Source: Halorarius halobius
Lineage (GTDB): Archaea > Halobacteriota > Halobacteria > Halobacteriales > Haloarculaceae
Assembly (NCBI RefSeq): GCF_024298865.1
Contig: NZ_CP101161.1
Location: forward strand, 2,625,227-2,689,226
Direction of reading: 5' to 3'
DNA: 64,000 nucleotides
Notes under the pieces: generated by a model
What the model was told of the DNA's origin: nothing
Databases searched by the model: none
Seen by the model: only the letters and a program-made list of their open reading frames with translations
Program-made: the position numbers and the translations under genes
Shown: piece after piece, positions 42,658 to 52,358 of the stretch
Layout: every line of letters starts with the position of its first letter
How positions within the stretch are numbered: the first letter of the stretch is position 1

Positions 42658-43170
42658 ATGACCGGCCGCGTCGACCGCATCTGGACGGCCCCCGAGGGCT
42701 CCGCCACGATGGAGTCCGTCGACCGCGTTCACGCGCTCCCGGGGGGCATCGAGGGGGACCGCTACTTCGAGGGGACGGGCTACTACTCCCCGATGGACGT
42801 CTGTGAGGTGACGTTCATCGCCCGGGAGGACGTCGACGCTATCCGGGAGGCCACCGGCATCGACCTCTCCGACGGGCGACACCGGCGGAACGTCGTCCTC
42901 GCAGGGGCGGACCTCGACGCGCTCGTGAACGCGCGGTTCCGCGTCGGGGACGCTGTGTTCGAGGGCACGCGCCGACGCCCGCCGTGTCGCCACGTCGAAC
43001 AACTCGCGGGCGAGACGGGAGTGATGAGCGCGCTGAAGGGTCGGGGTGGCATCTGTGCGGACGTAATCGAGGAGGGCGACGTGTCGGTCGGCGACGAGGT
43101 GGAACTGCTGGAGGACCTGTCGTTCGACGGCAGGGGACTGGTCGACGCGATACGGTCGCGGCTCGAATAG
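42658..43170 (+). CDS. MOSC domain protein
   Basis: 170 residues from ATG 42658. The MOSC domain (molybdenum cofactor sulfurase C-terminal) is recognised from LPGGIEGDRYFEGTGYYS near residue 28, GRHRRNVVLAGADLDALVN, the conserved Cys in RRPPCRHVEQLAG and LKGRGGICADVIEEGDVSVGD. Such proteins carry sulfur or bind molybdenum cofactor, and some detoxify N-hydroxylated bases. It may connect to the mobA-like gene at 7.6 kb, but the two are far apart. Confidence 0.88.
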   Translation: MTGRVDRIWTAPEGSATMESVDRVHALPGGIEGDRYFEGTGYYSPMDVCEVTFIAREDVDAIREATGIDLSDGRHRRNVVLAGADLDALVNARFRVGDAVFEGTRRRPPCRHVEQLAGETGVMSALKGRGGICADVIEEGDVSVGDEVELLEDLSFDGRGLVDAIRSRLE

Positions 43171-43209
43171 CGTCAGGTTCTTGTCGCCCTCGGCCGGATT
43201 CCGGAATGC

Positions 43210-43293
43210 GCGCGGGTAGCCAAGCCAGGAAACGGCGCAGCGCTTAGGACGCTGTCTCGTAGGAGTCCGCCGGTTCAAATCCGGTCCCGCGCA
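43210..43293 (+). tRNA. tRNA-Leu(UAG)
   Basis: 84 bases with a perfect acceptor stem (GCGCGGG with CCCGCGC), anticodon stem CAGCG/CGCTG around loop CTTAGGA (anticodon TAG, reading CUA-type Leu codons), a long class-II variable arm as expected for Leu, and a T arm GCCGG-TTCAAAT-CCGGT. The discriminator is A and CCA is not encoded. No intron is seen. Confidence 0.95.
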
Positions 43294-43340
43294 TGCGTTC
43301 TCCGAGCGCAAGCGAGGAGACGCATCGCTCGGCCGGACGC

Positions 43341-43772
43341 TTACTCCCGCAACTCGGCGAACGCCTCGCGGACGTTCTCGACGGCCGCGTCCTTCTTCGC
43401 GGGGTACGCCTCCACCTTCGCGCGGAGGGTGATGCCGTCGCCCCGTTTCACCTGTCCGCGGAACGCGGCCTGCTTGTCGAGCGTGAGGAAGAAGGTGCAG
43501 TCGTCGTCGACGCGCTGGTCGAGTTCCTCGAGCACGGTGTCGATGTCGTCGAGTTCGTCGAGTCTCGCGAGGACGTGGCGCACGTCGTCGGCCCGCTCCA
43601 ATCGCGCCGACAGCACGAGGATTCGGTCGCCGTGAAACCCCTCGCTTTCGGCCCGCTCCAGTTCCGTCTCCTCGGGGAGGAACGTGCGGAGCGCGTCCGC
43701 GACGCGCTTGTCGTCCTCCGTCGCGTAACAGAAGGCACGTAGGTCGACGTAGTGGAACGGGACCGAACTCAC
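43341..43772 (-). CDS. RNA-binding / exosome-associated protein (COG1325 type)
   Basis: 143 residues: VPFHYVDLRAFCYATEDDKR, LRTFLPEETELERAESEGFHG, VLSARLERADDVRHVLARL and FFLTLDKQAAFRGQVKRGDG. This matches the archaeal COG1325 RNA-binding protein family, often encoded near exosome or ribosome genes; direct function is not established. It is 4 bases after the small upstream gene on the same strand and 48 bases from the convergent tRNA-Leu. Confidence 0.82.
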   Translation of the reverse strand: MSSVPFHYVDLRAFCYATEDDKRVADALRTFLPEETELERAESEGFHGDRILVLSARLERADDVRHVLARLDELDDIDTVLEELDQRVDDDCTFFLTLDKQAAFRGQVKRGDGITLRAKVEAYPAKKDAAVENVREAFAELRE

Positions 43773-43776
43773 GGCG

Positions 43777-43968
43777 TTACTCGTCGGTTTCGTCCGCGGC
43801 TTCCAGCGCGTCCTCCGAGATGCCGGCTTCCTGGCCGCCCTCGAAGGAGATGACGTACTGTTCGTCGCCGAACATCGTCTCCGAGACGGTCTCGACGGTG
43901 CCGACCTCGCCGTCGAACTCGCTGTGCTCGTCGTGCAGGACGACCGAGTCGCCTTCTTCGAAGCTCAT
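43777..43968 (-). CDS. Small SH3/KOW-like protein, 63 residues
   Basis: From ATG 43968. It starts MSFEEGDSVVLHDEHSEFDG and continues EVGTVETVSETMFGDEQYVI and FEGGQEAGISEDALEAAD, the beta-barrel pattern of KOW/DUF1918-like small domains that bind RNA or proteins. Cotranscribed with the COG1325 gene (4-base gap). A nine-codon in-frame extension to 43995 is possible but has no better start. Confidence 0.68.
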   Translation of the reverse strand: MSFEEGDSVVLHDEHSEFDGEVGTVETVSETMFGDEQYVISFEGGQEAGISEDALEAADETDE

Positions 43969-44124
43969 GTCTCCGGGTACTTCCGACCGAGCCAAAAGCC
44001 CGTCGCTTTCGGCTCCCGCCCGGATTCAGCGGGTCAAAGGCTTATTGCGAGGGCACCCCCTATCGGCTCGCATGAACTCTCATACGCACCGCGGGCGGTG
44101 GCCGCTCTCCTCTTCCGGGCGGGC

Positions 44125-44685
44125 ATGACGCTCGACCGGCTGTGGTATCTCGCGGACGAGGCACGCCAGCAGGCCGAGCAGGCACGCCACCGGCTCGCCT
44201 CCCGGCACGACCCCGACCTCGAACCGGCGTACACGAAGCGTGTCTCGCGCCGGCGGTTCCGCACGCTCGCGGAGCGCATCACGCGGACGGGCGCCCCCTA
44301 CGGGGCCCACACGCTCGTCTACAAGCCGTCGGGCGAACTCCTGCTCGTCCGCCACGAGGGGGTCGACATGTGGGTGCTCCCCGGCGGCGGCATCGACGAC
44401 GGCGAGACGTTCCGCGAGGCCGCCGAGCGGGAACTCGCGGAGGAGGCGGGCGTCGACGTCGAGTACGACGGGCTCGGGATGCTGGGGCGGGTCGACGTAC
44501 GTGCCGCGGACCACGAGACGTGGGGCGTCCTGCCGGTGTTCGCGGCGGCGGCGCGGACGACCGACCCGGAGGTGTCGGACCCGGACGGCGAGATAAGCGA
44601 GGCGCGCTGGTTCGCCGACCTCCCGGAGGATACCCGCGACCGCGCCGACATCCGCGCGTGGCGTGACCGCGTGCTCACCAGGTGA
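44125..44685 (+). CDS. NUDIX hydrolase
   Basis: 186 residues from ATG 44125. The Nudix box GGIDDGETFREAAERELAEE begins near residue 92 and continues AGVDV, with the invariant G-x5-E-x7-RE-x2-EE residues. The N-terminal 60 residues are helical (MTLDRLWYLADEARQQAEQA) and resemble haloarchaeal NUDIX proteins. The substrate is unknown (nucleotide derivative or related diphosphate). Its last 11 bases overlap the convergent gene at 44675. A possible TATA box lies near 44040, leaving a leader of roughly 60 bases. Confidence 0.87.
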   Translation: MTLDRLWYLADEARQQAEQARHRLASRHDPDLEPAYTKRVSRRRFRTLAERITRTGAPYGAHTLVYKPSGELLLVRHEGVDMWVLPGGGIDDGETFREAAERELAEEAGVDVEYDGLGMLGRVDVRAADHETWGVLPVFAAAARTTDPEVSDPDGEISEARWFADLPEDTRDRADIRAWRDRVLTR

Positions 44686-45544
44686 CGCCCTCGCGGGACT
44701 CGGCGTCCCTCCGTCGGAGCGCCGCCACCGCGTTCGAGGCGTCGTAGCCGAACAGGACGCGCTCGGCGTACTCGCCGGCCACCTCCGTCGCGTGCACGAG
44801 GTCGTCGATATCCACCTCGACCGCGTACAACTCGACGGAGACGGGCGTGTCGAGGCGGTCGACGAACCCGCGTGCGATGGTCTCCAGCCAGTACGTCGTC
44901 CCGTAGTGGGTGTCGTACAGCGGGACGACGAACTCGTCGACCAGCGACTCCAGCGCATCCAGGTCGAGACCGGCCCGCTCGTAGAGGTGGTCGCCGTACG
45001 GGTCCGGGTAGAGGGTGAAGAACGTCCGACCGGGAATCCGGTCGACAGCCTCCGCCACGAACTCGGTCACGACGGACGCACGCCACGCGTAGCGGTCCTC
45101 GCTGGTCGTCTCCTCGGGTGGGGGGCCCTCGCCGCGCTCGTGGCGGGCCTCCACCCACTCCTCGAACCGGCGGTTACAGCGGTCGCAGTAGCAGTACTCC
45201 GGGCGGGGAAACCCCACGTCGTCGAGTCGCACGTCCCCGTTCGCCTCGGCGCAGTCCTCGATTATCTCCAGCAGGCCCGCGCGGTAGTCGTCGTGCGTCG
45301 GGCAGACGTACGCCCAGTCGAAGTAGGTGCGGTCGCGGGTCGCCTGCTGTCCCTCGGGGGTGACGGGGACTAGCTCGGGCGTCTCCTCGGCCGCGGCGTT
45401 GTCACCGAAACAGGAGACCATGTTCACGGCGCTTTCGAGCGGCTCGTTCGCCCGCCCCGACACGTCCTTCACCTCGTAGAACGCGCGGTCGAACTCGGGT
45501 AGCTCGGTCTCCTCGGCGTTGCGCGTGACGACCCCGTACTCCAT
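44675..45544 (-). CDS. Uncharacterised haloarchaeal protein with a CxC-x2-C cluster
   Basis: 289 residues. It has alternating helix/strand pattern that could be a TIM barrel: SAVNMVSCFGDNAAAEETPE, WAYVCPTHDDYRAGLLEIIE, DDVGFPRPEYCYCDRCNRRF, IPGRTFFTLYPDPYG, VDEFVVPLYDTHYGTTYWLE and SVELYAVEVDIDDLVHATEV. The YCYCDRC cluster could bind a metal. Some glycoside-hydrolase-like proteins carry the same layout of a GFPRPEYC block, but I do not assign an activity. It converges on the NUDIX gene with an 11-base overlap. Confidence 0.6.
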   Translation of the reverse strand: MEYGVVTRNAEETELPEFDRAFYEVKDVSGRANEPLESAVNMVSCFGDNAAAEETPELVPVTPEGQQATRDRTYFDWAYVCPTHDDYRAGLLEIIEDCAEANGDVRLDDVGFPRPEYCYCDRCNRRFEEWVEARHERGEGPPPEETTSEDRYAWRASVVTEFVAEAVDRIPGRTFFTLYPDPYGDHLYERAGLDLDALESLVDEFVVPLYDTHYGTTYWLETIARGFVDRLDTPVSVELYAVEVDIDDLVHATEVAGEYAERVLFGYDASNAVAALRRRDAESREGVTW

Positions 45545-45602
45545 GGGGGCCGTTGCGCCGCTGTCGGGGTAAGTGGTTCGGAAGGGGGTGGTTGAGGATG
45601 AT

Positions 45603-45671
45603 TCAGCGGCGCGCCACGTACGCGATGGCGACGACCGCGAGCAGGACCACGAACAGGGCTTTCTTCGACAT
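45603..45671 (-). CDS. Possible single-helix membrane microprotein, 22 residues
   Basis: ATG 45671 to TGA 45603 encodes MSKKALFVVLLAVVAIAYVA followed by two arginines: a basic end, a 16-residue hydrophobic helix and a basic end, the form of small membrane peptides. It lies alone between pyrI and the 44675 gene with no other coding option, but it is so short that chance is not excluded. Confidence 0.35.
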   Translation of the reverse strand: MSKKALFVVLLAVVAIAYVARR

Positions 45672-45714
45672 CACGTAGGTTGTCGATGGCCGACGGCAAA
45701 GATGTTCCGGTGGG

Positions 45715-46173
45715 TCAGACTTCGATGAGGGCGGCGATGTCTTCGCGGACGATGGTGTCGCAGTACGCACAGCGCACGCCGTCGTCTAACACGTCGAACG
45801 TCGACTCGATGGGCTCGTCGCCGGTGGTGATGCAGTTGGCGTTCGGGCACGACAGCACGCCGACGACGCGGTCGGGGCGCTCGACGCGGAGTTTCTCGAC
45901 CACCTCGTAGTCGCGGACGATGTTGATGGTCGCCCGCGGCGCGATGAGCGAGAGGACGTCGACCTCCTCCTGGGAGAGTTCCCGCCCTTCGACCTTCACG
46001 ATGTCCTTGCGGCCCAACTGCCCGGAGGGGACGTTCATGCCGACCGACACCTCTTCGCCGCCGGTGCCGTCGATGCCGAGGATGGCGAGCACGTTGAGCG
46101 CCTGTCCGCCGGGAACGTGGTCGATGACTGTGCCGTCCTCTATCTTCGAGACGCGGAGTTCTGTCTCTGTCAT
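45715..46173 (-). CDS. pyrI: Aspartate carbamoyltransferase regulatory chain
   Basis: 152 residues, normal. It binds nucleotide effectors in its N-domain ([20 protein letters not shown], then [20 protein letters not shown]) and zinc in its C-domain through C-x4-C and C-x2-C ([11 protein letters not shown] and RCAYCD). It pairs with PyrB to form the allosteric pyrimidine-pathway enzyme. The start overlaps the pyrB stop by 4 bases. Confidence 0.95.
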   Translation of the reverse strand: MTETELRVSKIEDGTVIDHVPGGQALNVLAILGIDGTGGEEVSVGMNVPSGQLGRKDIVKVEGRELSQEEVDVLSLIAPRATINIVRDYEVVEKLRVERPDRVVGVLSCPNANCITTGDEPIESTFDVLDDGVRCAYCDTIVREDIAALIEV

Positions 46174-47072
46174 AGCAGTTCGTCGAGCAGGGCCATCCGA
46201 ACCGGGACGCCGTTGTGTGCCTGTTCGAAGTAGTTCGCGTGGTCGGTCGCGTCCACGTCGGGCGCTATCTCGTCGACGCGCGGAAGCGGGTGCATCACCG
46301 TCAGGTCGTCTTTCGCGCCCGCGAGCAGGTCGGCGTCGATGTTGTACTCGCCGGCGACCTTCCGGTACTCGTTCTCGTCGGGGAACCGCTCGCGCTGGAT
46401 GCGCGTCACGTACAGCACGTCGAGCGTGTCGAGCACGCTCTCGACGGTCCGGTGCTCGTGGACGTCCGCGCCCGACTCGTGGAGGTCGAACCGGACGTTC
46501 CGCGGGAGTCGGAGGCTCTCGGGGCTGATGAAATGCTGGCGCGCGTCGAAGTTCGTGAGCGCCTCCGCCAGCGAGTGGACCGTCCGCCCGTACTTCAGGT
46601 CGCCCATGATGCCGACGGTGATGTCGTCCAGGCCGGCGTTCTCCCGGATGGTGTAGAGGTCGAGCAAGGTCTGGGTCGGATGCTGGCCCGCGCCGTCGCC
46701 CGCGTTGATGACGGGTACGTCGACGAACTCGGCGGCGAGTTTCGCGGCGCCCTCGCTGGGGTGGCGGAGGACGATGCCGTCGGCGTACCCCTCGACGACG
46801 CGCATCGTGTCCGCGAGCGACTCGCCTTTCTTGACCGACGAGGAGTCGACCGGTCCCATGTCGACGGAGTCGCCACCGAGCCGCTTGATGGCGGTGTCGA
46901 AGCTCATCTTGGTGCGCGTGCTCGGCTCGAAGAAGCAGAGCGCGAGCAGCGCGTCCGGGTGAGCCTCCCGGAACGCCGCGGGGTCGCGGTCCATCTCGGC
47001 GGCGCGGTCGAGCACCGCCTCGATGTCCGCCCGCGACAGGTGTCTGGCGCTGATGACGTGGTCGTGCCGCAT
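46170..47072 (-). CDS. pyrB: Aspartate carbamoyltransferase catalytic chain
   Basis: 300 residues from ATG 47072, normal length. It condenses carbamoyl phosphate and aspartate. The carbamoyl-phosphate site STRTK is at 51-55, and HPTQTLLDL at 131-139 and [11 protein letters not shown] near the C-terminus complete the active site. The in-frame extension to 47537 has no family match and would cover the divergent MinD promoter. It is first in the pyrB-pyrI pair. Confidence 0.96.
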   Translation of the reverse strand: MRHDHVISARHLSRADIEAVLDRAAEMDRDPAAFREAHPDALLALCFFEPSTRTKMSFDTAIKRLGGDSVDMGPVDSSSVKKGESLADTMRVVEGYADGIVLRHPSEGAAKLAAEFVDVPVINAGDGAGQHPTQTLLDLYTIRENAGLDDITVGIMGDLKYGRTVHSLAEALTNFDARQHFISPESLRLPRNVRFDLHESGADVHEHRTVESVLDTLDVLYVTRIQRERFPDENEYRKVAGEYNIDADLLAGAKDDLTVMHPLPRVDEIAPDVDATDHANYFEQAHNGVPVRMALLDELL

Positions 47073-47201
47073 CGGTGGATACCGTGGTCCGCCTCGCCTT
47101 GAATCTCCCGACCGGGCCGCCCCGTGCGGAACGCTGACGCCGTACACTGCCGGGTCACGACCCCCCGAACGTTCAGGTACGATGAGGCGTCCACCCGGCG
47201 T

Positions 47202-47840
<639 letters not shown>

Positions 47841-47860
47841 CTTCGCTGTATTGACAGAAC

Positions 47861-47869
47861 GTTTATCCT
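47861..47869 (+). promoter_or_regulatory. TATA box of the KaiC-like gene
   Basis: GTTTATCCT, about 27 bases before ATG 47893, so this gene can be expressed apart from the MinD-like gene. Confidence 0.5.
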
Positions 47870-47892
47870 TCTCGGGGCGTTGAGTACGGACG

Positions 47893-48519
47893 ATGGTGGA
47901 ACGGTTACGGACGGGTATCGACGTCCTCGACCGGAAGCTCGAGGGCGGCATCCCGGCCGGCAGTATCGTCGCACTCACGGCGGACCCTGCCAGCCAGGCC
48001 GAACTGTTCCTCTACGAACTCACTGCGACCCGCGGGACGCTGTATCTCTCGTTGGATCGCACCGGTGATGCGGTCTCCTCGTCCATCGACCGCTCGCCGG
48101 CGCAGACGGGCGACCCGACGGTCCGGGACGTAGCGGGGGAAGCGCCGCTGGACAACGCGGCGAAACTCGTCTCCGCGCTCCCCGAGGAGTCGAACCTCAT
48201 CGTCGACCCGCTGGACATCCTCGAACGACAGGAGGGGCCACGGTTCCGCAACTTCATGAACGAACTGCAGAACCACATCTACAACACCGGGTCGGTCGCC
48301 CTGCTCCACTGTCTGAACGGCAACGGCGTCCCACCCCTGCGGGACACGACGCTCCACATGGCCGACATCGTGTTCGACCTCGACACCGAGGTGAACGGCG
48401 ACCGCGTCGAGAACCGGCTGACGGTGCCGAAGTTCCGCGGCGGCCGGGCCATCCCGGACGTCATCAAACTCGAACTCGCCGAGGAGGTCGCCATCGACAC
48501 CTCCCGCGACATCGCGTAG
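47893..48519 (+). CDS. RecA/KaiC-fold protein with a degenerate P-loop
   Basis: 208 residues. The N-terminus RLRTGIDVLDRKLEGGIPAG is the KaiC/RadA-type start, but where GxxGxGK(T/S) should follow, the sequence is ALTADPASQAELFLYELTA (residues 27-45), so the Walker A Lys and Gly are missing. The strand LIVDPLDIL and the C-terminal half of the fold (VALLHCLNGNGVPPLRDTTL, ADIVFDLDTEV) remain. It probably does not hydrolyse ATP and may serve as a regulatory partner. Haloarchaea keep such proteins, function unknown. Confidence 0.78.
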   Translation: MVERLRTGIDVLDRKLEGGIPAGSIVALTADPASQAELFLYELTATRGTLYLSLDRTGDAVSSSIDRSPAQTGDPTVRDVAGEAPLDNAAKLVSALPEESNLIVDPLDILERQEGPRFRNFMNELQNHIYNTGSVALLHCLNGNGVPPLRDTTLHMADIVFDLDTEVNGDRVENRLTVPKFRGGRAIPDVIKLELAEEVAIDTSRDIA

Positions 48520-48641
48520 CCACGATTGTCCCTTTCGCTTGGCCTGCTCCCGTGAACAGCGTGACTGGGTCTACAACCGTGTGAATCCGCCGACTATCGT
48601 GGAAAACCTGGGGGTAGAAATCACCGAGCCATCCTGCGGGT

Positions 48642-49127
48642 CTACCGCAGGTACTCGTAGCTCGCACCGAGGAACAGCCCGAACGCGAGATGCGTGAGCA
48701 GGCCCATCAGTCCGAGGTTCGGCAGGGGCGGCGGGCTGGGGAAGCCGACGGCCGACAGCCACAGCGGCATGACGACGCCGGCGGCGACGACCCAGAGGAC
48801 CACGCCGTACGCGAGGCCGAGGCCGACCACGCCGGCCGGTGACGTCCCGACGGCTGCGAGCCGGGGGTGCGTCAACGCCGCGACGAACGCGACGCCGAAC
48901 ACCGCGCTGATCGACATGTGGACGAACCAGCCGGCGATGCCGCCGGACAGCCCGACGAGCGCCGGAATCCCGGACTCGATGACGGGCGGCATCAGCAGCG
49001 AGAACAGCACGCCCATCACGAGACCGCCGACCAGACCCGCCTGCACGCCGTGTTGCCACGCCCAGCCGTCCCGCACAGTCCCGCTCTGTTCGAGACTCTG
49101 CGGCTCCTGTCGTAGTTCTTGTGCCAT
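48642..49127 (-). CDS. Four-helix membrane protein of unknown function
   Basis: 161 residues from ATG 49127. A polar N-terminus with WAWQHGVQAGLVGGLVMGVL is followed by about four membrane segments (LVGLSGGIAGWFVHMSISAV, VGLGLAYGVVLWVVAAGVV, LGLMGLLTHLAFGLFLGASY). The GLVGGxVMG and HM/THLAFG histidines within helices recall small membrane proteins whose function is not known. Nine bases of in-frame upstream codons (ATG 49136) are an alternative start. Confidence 0.68.
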   Translation of the reverse strand: MAQELRQEPQSLEQSGTVRDGWAWQHGVQAGLVGGLVMGVLFSLLMPPVIESGIPALVGLSGGIAGWFVHMSISAVFGVAFVAALTHPRLAAVGTSPAGVVGLGLAYGVVLWVVAAGVVMPLWLSAVGFPSPPPLPNLGLMGLLTHLAFGLFLGASYEYLR

Positions 49128-49399
49128 TGTAATCACCGATACGTAGAGGAGCCCGACGGGGATAAGCCGCGTAGATCGTTCAGAACGTCCATCTCGACGC
49201 GGGGGAGATTACCAGTTCGAACCCGTGGCGGTTTGACCTCGCTACTCCGCCTGCTGTGGCTATCGAAACGCCATCCTTCCCGCGGCAGGGGCAGCGTTCA
49301 CCGACTGGTCCCGCGAGCCGACGCATCCGGGACCCCTCTGGTGGGTTCGCCACGCTGACCGCTGGTGGCGCTGGGCGCCGCGGGGGAAAAGTGGGTGGT
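49128..49399. other. 272-base gap without a recognised gene
   Basis: Between the divergently ended 48642 gene (start side) and the 3' end of the FKBP gene. I see no supported reading frame or RNA gene. A GATAAG-containing stretch near 49160 may hold the promoter of the minus-strand membrane protein. Confidence 0.4.
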
Positions 49400-50362
49400 C
49401 TACTCCTCGATCTCGTCGACGATCTCGTCGGCGTCGATGTCGGCCTCCTCGAGCGCCTCCTCGATGTCCGCTCCTTCGGCGCCGCCGGGCGCACCGCCGC
49501 CCATGCCGCCCATCATGCCGCCCATGCCCATCCCCATCCCCTGGCCGTCGAGGATCTCCTGGATGACGATCCGGTCGATGCCGGTCTTGTCGATGATCTG
49601 CTGGGCGATCTGCTGCTTCTGGAACATCCACTGCTGGTTCATCGACAGCTGCGGGGTTGCTTCGACGTACAGCGAGGTCTTCTCGACCGTCTCGGTGACC
49701 GTCTCGGGTTCGGCGTCCTCGTCGTCCTCGTCGGGCTCCTCGACGCGGGTCTCCTCGACCTCCTCCTCCTCGATGTGCATCTCGAGGTCCATGTCGAGGA
49801 ACATGTTGAGCATCCCCTCGGCCTGTTCGAGCTGGTCGTCGACCTCCTCGAGTATCTCGTAGTCGTACTCGATGTCCTCGCCCGCGAGCGGGTGGTTGAA
49901 GTCGACGCGGGCGCGGCCACCGATGATGGTCTCGAGGTAGCCCTGCTCGCCGTCTATCTGGACCTGCGCGCCGGGGCGCCGGGAGTCCTCCGGAATCTTG
50001 TCCTTCGAGACGGTGCGGACGTTCTCCTCGTCGTACTCGCCGAACGCCTCGGCGGCGGCGATAGTCACGCTCCCGGAGTGCCCCGGCTCGTTGCCGATGA
50101 TGTCGTCCTCGACGGCTTCGAACAGGTGGCCCTCGCCGAGCACGATGACCCGCGGCTCGAAGGTGCCCTGGTCGTCGACGCCTTCCTCCTCGGCCACCTC
50201 GGGGTCGGTGGTGTCGACGAGCTGGTCGCCGTCGACGGTGCGGGCGGTGTAGGCGATGCGGACGAAGTCTCCGGCCTGCAGTCCGGTCTCCTCCGCTTCT
50301 GTCTCCTCGTCGCTGTCCACCGCTTCCTCGGTCTCCTCGACCTCATCGGCTTCGTCGCTCAT
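49400..50362 (-). CDS. FKBP-type (SlyD-like) peptidyl-prolyl isomerase
   Basis: 320 residues from ATG 50362. After an acidic N-terminus, the FKBP fold starts at GDFVRIAYTARTVDGDQLVD, with RVIVLGEGHLFEAVEDDIIG and the SlyD-type insert flap EAFGEYDEENVRTVSKDKIP, then GRARVDFNHPLAGEDIEYDY closing the fold. A C-terminal extension of about 120 residues has an acidic linker, the segment QQWMFQKQQIAQQIIDKTGI, a Met/Gly run (GMGMGMGGMMGGMGGGAPGG) and an acidic end. The extension has no known activity; the Met/Gly run recalls chaperonin tails. Role: protein folding. Confidence 0.88.
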   Translation of the reverse strand: MSDEADEVEETEEAVDSDEETEAEETGLQAGDFVRIAYTARTVDGDQLVDTTDPEVAEEEGVDDQGTFEPRVIVLGEGHLFEAVEDDIIGNEPGHSGSVTIAAAEAFGEYDEENVRTVSKDKIPEDSRRPGAQVQIDGEQGYLETIIGGRARVDFNHPLAGEDIEYDYEILEEVDDQLEQAEGMLNMFLDMDLEMHIEEEEVEETRVEEPDEDDEDAEPETVTETVEKTSLYVEATPQLSMNQQWMFQKQQIAQQIIDKTGIDRIVIQEILDGQGMGMGMGGMMGGMGGGAPGGAEGADIEEALEEADIDADEIVDEIEE

Positions 50363-50453
50363 ACTCGTCATCTCACTCGTCGCACCCTTAACAATCACGT
50401 TTCGCTCGTCACGGGTCGCCAGCGTTATCCCGGCCGCTCACGCAGTCAGGCGC

Positions 50454-50987
50454 GTGTACGAGGTAGAACTGAAGGTTCGGGCCGACCACGGCCCGGTCCG
50501 GGCGCGGCTGGCGGAACTCGGCGCCGAGCGGACGGACGTGGTCCGACAGGTCGACACCTACTACGACGCCCCCCACCGCGACTTCGCGGAGACTGACGAG
50601 GCGTTCCGAATCCGTCGGGAGCACCGCGACGGCGAGGTGTCGGCGAAACTAACCTACAAGGGGCCGCTCCTCGACAGCGAGTCGAAGACCCGGGAGGAAC
50701 ACGAGACGCCCGTCGGGGACGGGGAGGAGGCCGAGGCCATCGTCGCGGGGCTCGGGTTCACACCGGCCGCCACCGTCGAGAAGGACCGGGAATGCTACGA
50801 CTTTGAGGGATTCACCGTGACGCTCGACTCGGTGACCGACCTCGGGGAGTTCGTCGAGGTCGAACGCGAGGTAGCCGACGACATCGAACCGGCCCGCGAC
50901 GAGGCAATCGCGCTCATGGAACGGCTCGGTCTGGACCCCGACACGAGCATCCGAACCTCGTATCTCGGTCTGCTACTCGCCGAGTGA
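50454..50987 (+). CDS. CYTH domain protein (class IV adenylate cyclase / thiamine-triphosphatase-like)
   Basis: 177 residues from GTG 50454. The CYTH hallmark E-x-E-x-K is at the very start (YEVELKVRA), with DTYYDAPHRDFAETDEAFRI, RREHRDGEVSAKLTYKGP, ECYDFEGFTVTLDSVTDLGE and FVEVERE completing the triphosphate tunnel. Family activities include adenylate cyclase CyaB and triphosphatases; a choice cannot be made from sequence. It is divergent from the FKBP gene. Confidence 0.87.
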   Translation: MYEVELKVRADHGPVRARLAELGAERTDVVRQVDTYYDAPHRDFAETDEAFRIRREHRDGEVSAKLTYKGPLLDSESKTREEHETPVGDGEEAEAIVAGLGFTPAATVEKDRECYDFEGFTVTLDSVTDLGEFVEVEREVADDIEPARDEAIALMERLGLDPDTSIRTSYLGLLLAE

Positions 50988-51050
50988 CCGCTCCCCGCGG
51001 CGATGCCGGATGCGCGTGGGTTATCCTACAGGGGTAGATACTTTCCGTAA

Positions 51051-51060
51051 GTTATAGAAC
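51051..51060 (+). promoter_or_regulatory. TATA-like box of the methionine adenosyltransferase gene
   Basis: GTTATAGAAC, about 27 bases before ATG 51083; leaderless spacing. Confidence 0.5.
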
Positions 51061-51082
51061 CGCCGCACGGGTAGCTCCGGCA

Positions 51083-52294
51083 ATGACTCACCGCAATATT
51101 CGCGTCGAGCCGATGGTCGGCCGCGCGGTCGAGGACCAGGAGGTCGAGATAGTCGAGCGGAAGGGGCTCGGCCATCCGGACTCCATCTGCGACGGTATCG
51201 CCGAACACGTCTCCCGGGCGCTGGCCCGCGCGTATCTCGACCGGGTCGGCACCGTCCTCCACTTCAACACCGACGAGACGCAACTGGTCGCCGGCACCGC
51301 CGCGCCCGCGTTCGGCGGCGGCGAGGTCGTCGAGCCCATCTACATCCTCGTCGTCGGACGCGCGACCAAGACGTACGAGACCGACGACGGGGTCGTCCGC
51401 ATCCCGACCGAGAGCATCGCGCTGGAGGCGGCCCGCGACTACCTCCGCGAACGGTTCCCCGAACTCGACCTCGACACCGACGTGGTGGTCGACGTGAAAC
51501 TCGGCGAGGGGTCGGGCGACCTCCAGACCGTGTTCGGCGAGGAGGGTGCGGAGGTGCCGATGGCGAACGATACCTCGTTCGGGGTGGGCCACGCCCCGCT
51601 GACCGAGACCGAAACCATCGTGCGCGAGGCCGAGCGCCGGCTGATAACCGAGTATCCGGGCGACCACCTCGGGCAGGACATCAAGGTGATGGGGAAACGC
51701 GAGGGCGACGACATCGACGTGACGGTCGCGGCCGCCATCGTCGACGCGTACGTCGACGGCCTCGACGAGTACGAGGAGGCGGTCGCCAGCGTCCGGGAGT
51801 TCGTCGCTGACCTCGCGGCCGACTACACCGACCGCGACGTGACCGTCTACGTCAACACCGCCGACGACATCGAGGAGGGGTCCATCTACCTGACGACGAC
51901 CGGCACGTCCGCCGAGCAGGGCGACGACGGCTCCGTGGGCCGGGGCAACCGCGCGAACGGGCTCATCACCCCGAACCGGTCGATGTCGATGGAGGCAACC
52001 TCGGGCAAGAACCCCGTCAACCACATCGGGAAGATTTACAACCTGCTGTCGACCGAGATAGCCGAGAGCGTCGTCGAGGAGGTCGACGGCATCCGCGAAC
52101 TCCAGATCCGCCTGCTGAGCCAGATCGGTCAGCCCATCGACAACCCCCACGTCGCGGACGTGTCGCTGGTCACCGAGGAGGGCGTCTCGGTCGGCGACAT
52201 CGACGCGGAGGTCGAGGCCATCGTCGACCGCGAACTCGCGGACGTGACCGCCATCACGGAGGCAGTCATCGAGGGCGACCTCTCGACGTTCTGA
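51083..52294 (+). CDS. mat: Archaeal methionine adenosyltransferase
   Basis: 403 residues, the archaeal-type SAM synthetase unrelated in detail to bacterial MetK. Markers are [20 protein letters not shown] near residue 30, [75 protein letters not shown] and [12 protein letters not shown]. It makes SAM from ATP and methionine. With the metE pair, cysK and the trans-sulfuration enzyme in this window it completes the sulfur amino-acid set. Confidence 0.95.
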   Translation: MTHRNIRVEPMVGRAVEDQEVEIVERKGLGHPDSICDGIAEHVSRALARAYLDRVGTVLHFNTDETQLVAGTAAPAFGGGEVVEPIYILVVGRATKTYETDDGVVRIPTESIALEAARDYLRERFPELDLDTDVVVDVKLGEGSGDLQTVFGEEGAEVPMANDTSFGVGHAPLTETETIVREAERRLITEYPGDHLGQDIKVMGKREGDDIDVTVAAAIVDAYVDGLDEYEEAVASVREFVADLAADYTDRDVTVYVNTADDIEEGSIYLTTTGTSAEQGDDGSVGRGNRANGLITPNRSMSMEATSGKNPVNHIGKIYNLLSTEIAESVVEEVDGIRELQIRLLSQIGQPIDNPHVADVSLVTEEGVSVGDIDAEVEAIVDRELADVTAITEAVIEGDLSTF

Positions 52295-52358
52295 GTCCGC
52301 GGTTTCACCACCCGGGCGGTCGCGGCCGTCCGGCGGCGCCTGCGGCGACGCTTCGTCG

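Noticed and set aside
49150..49180. tRNA-like T-loop (GTTCGAAC) in the gap at 49.1-49.4 kb
   Set aside because: No acceptor, D or anticodon stems could be paired around it.
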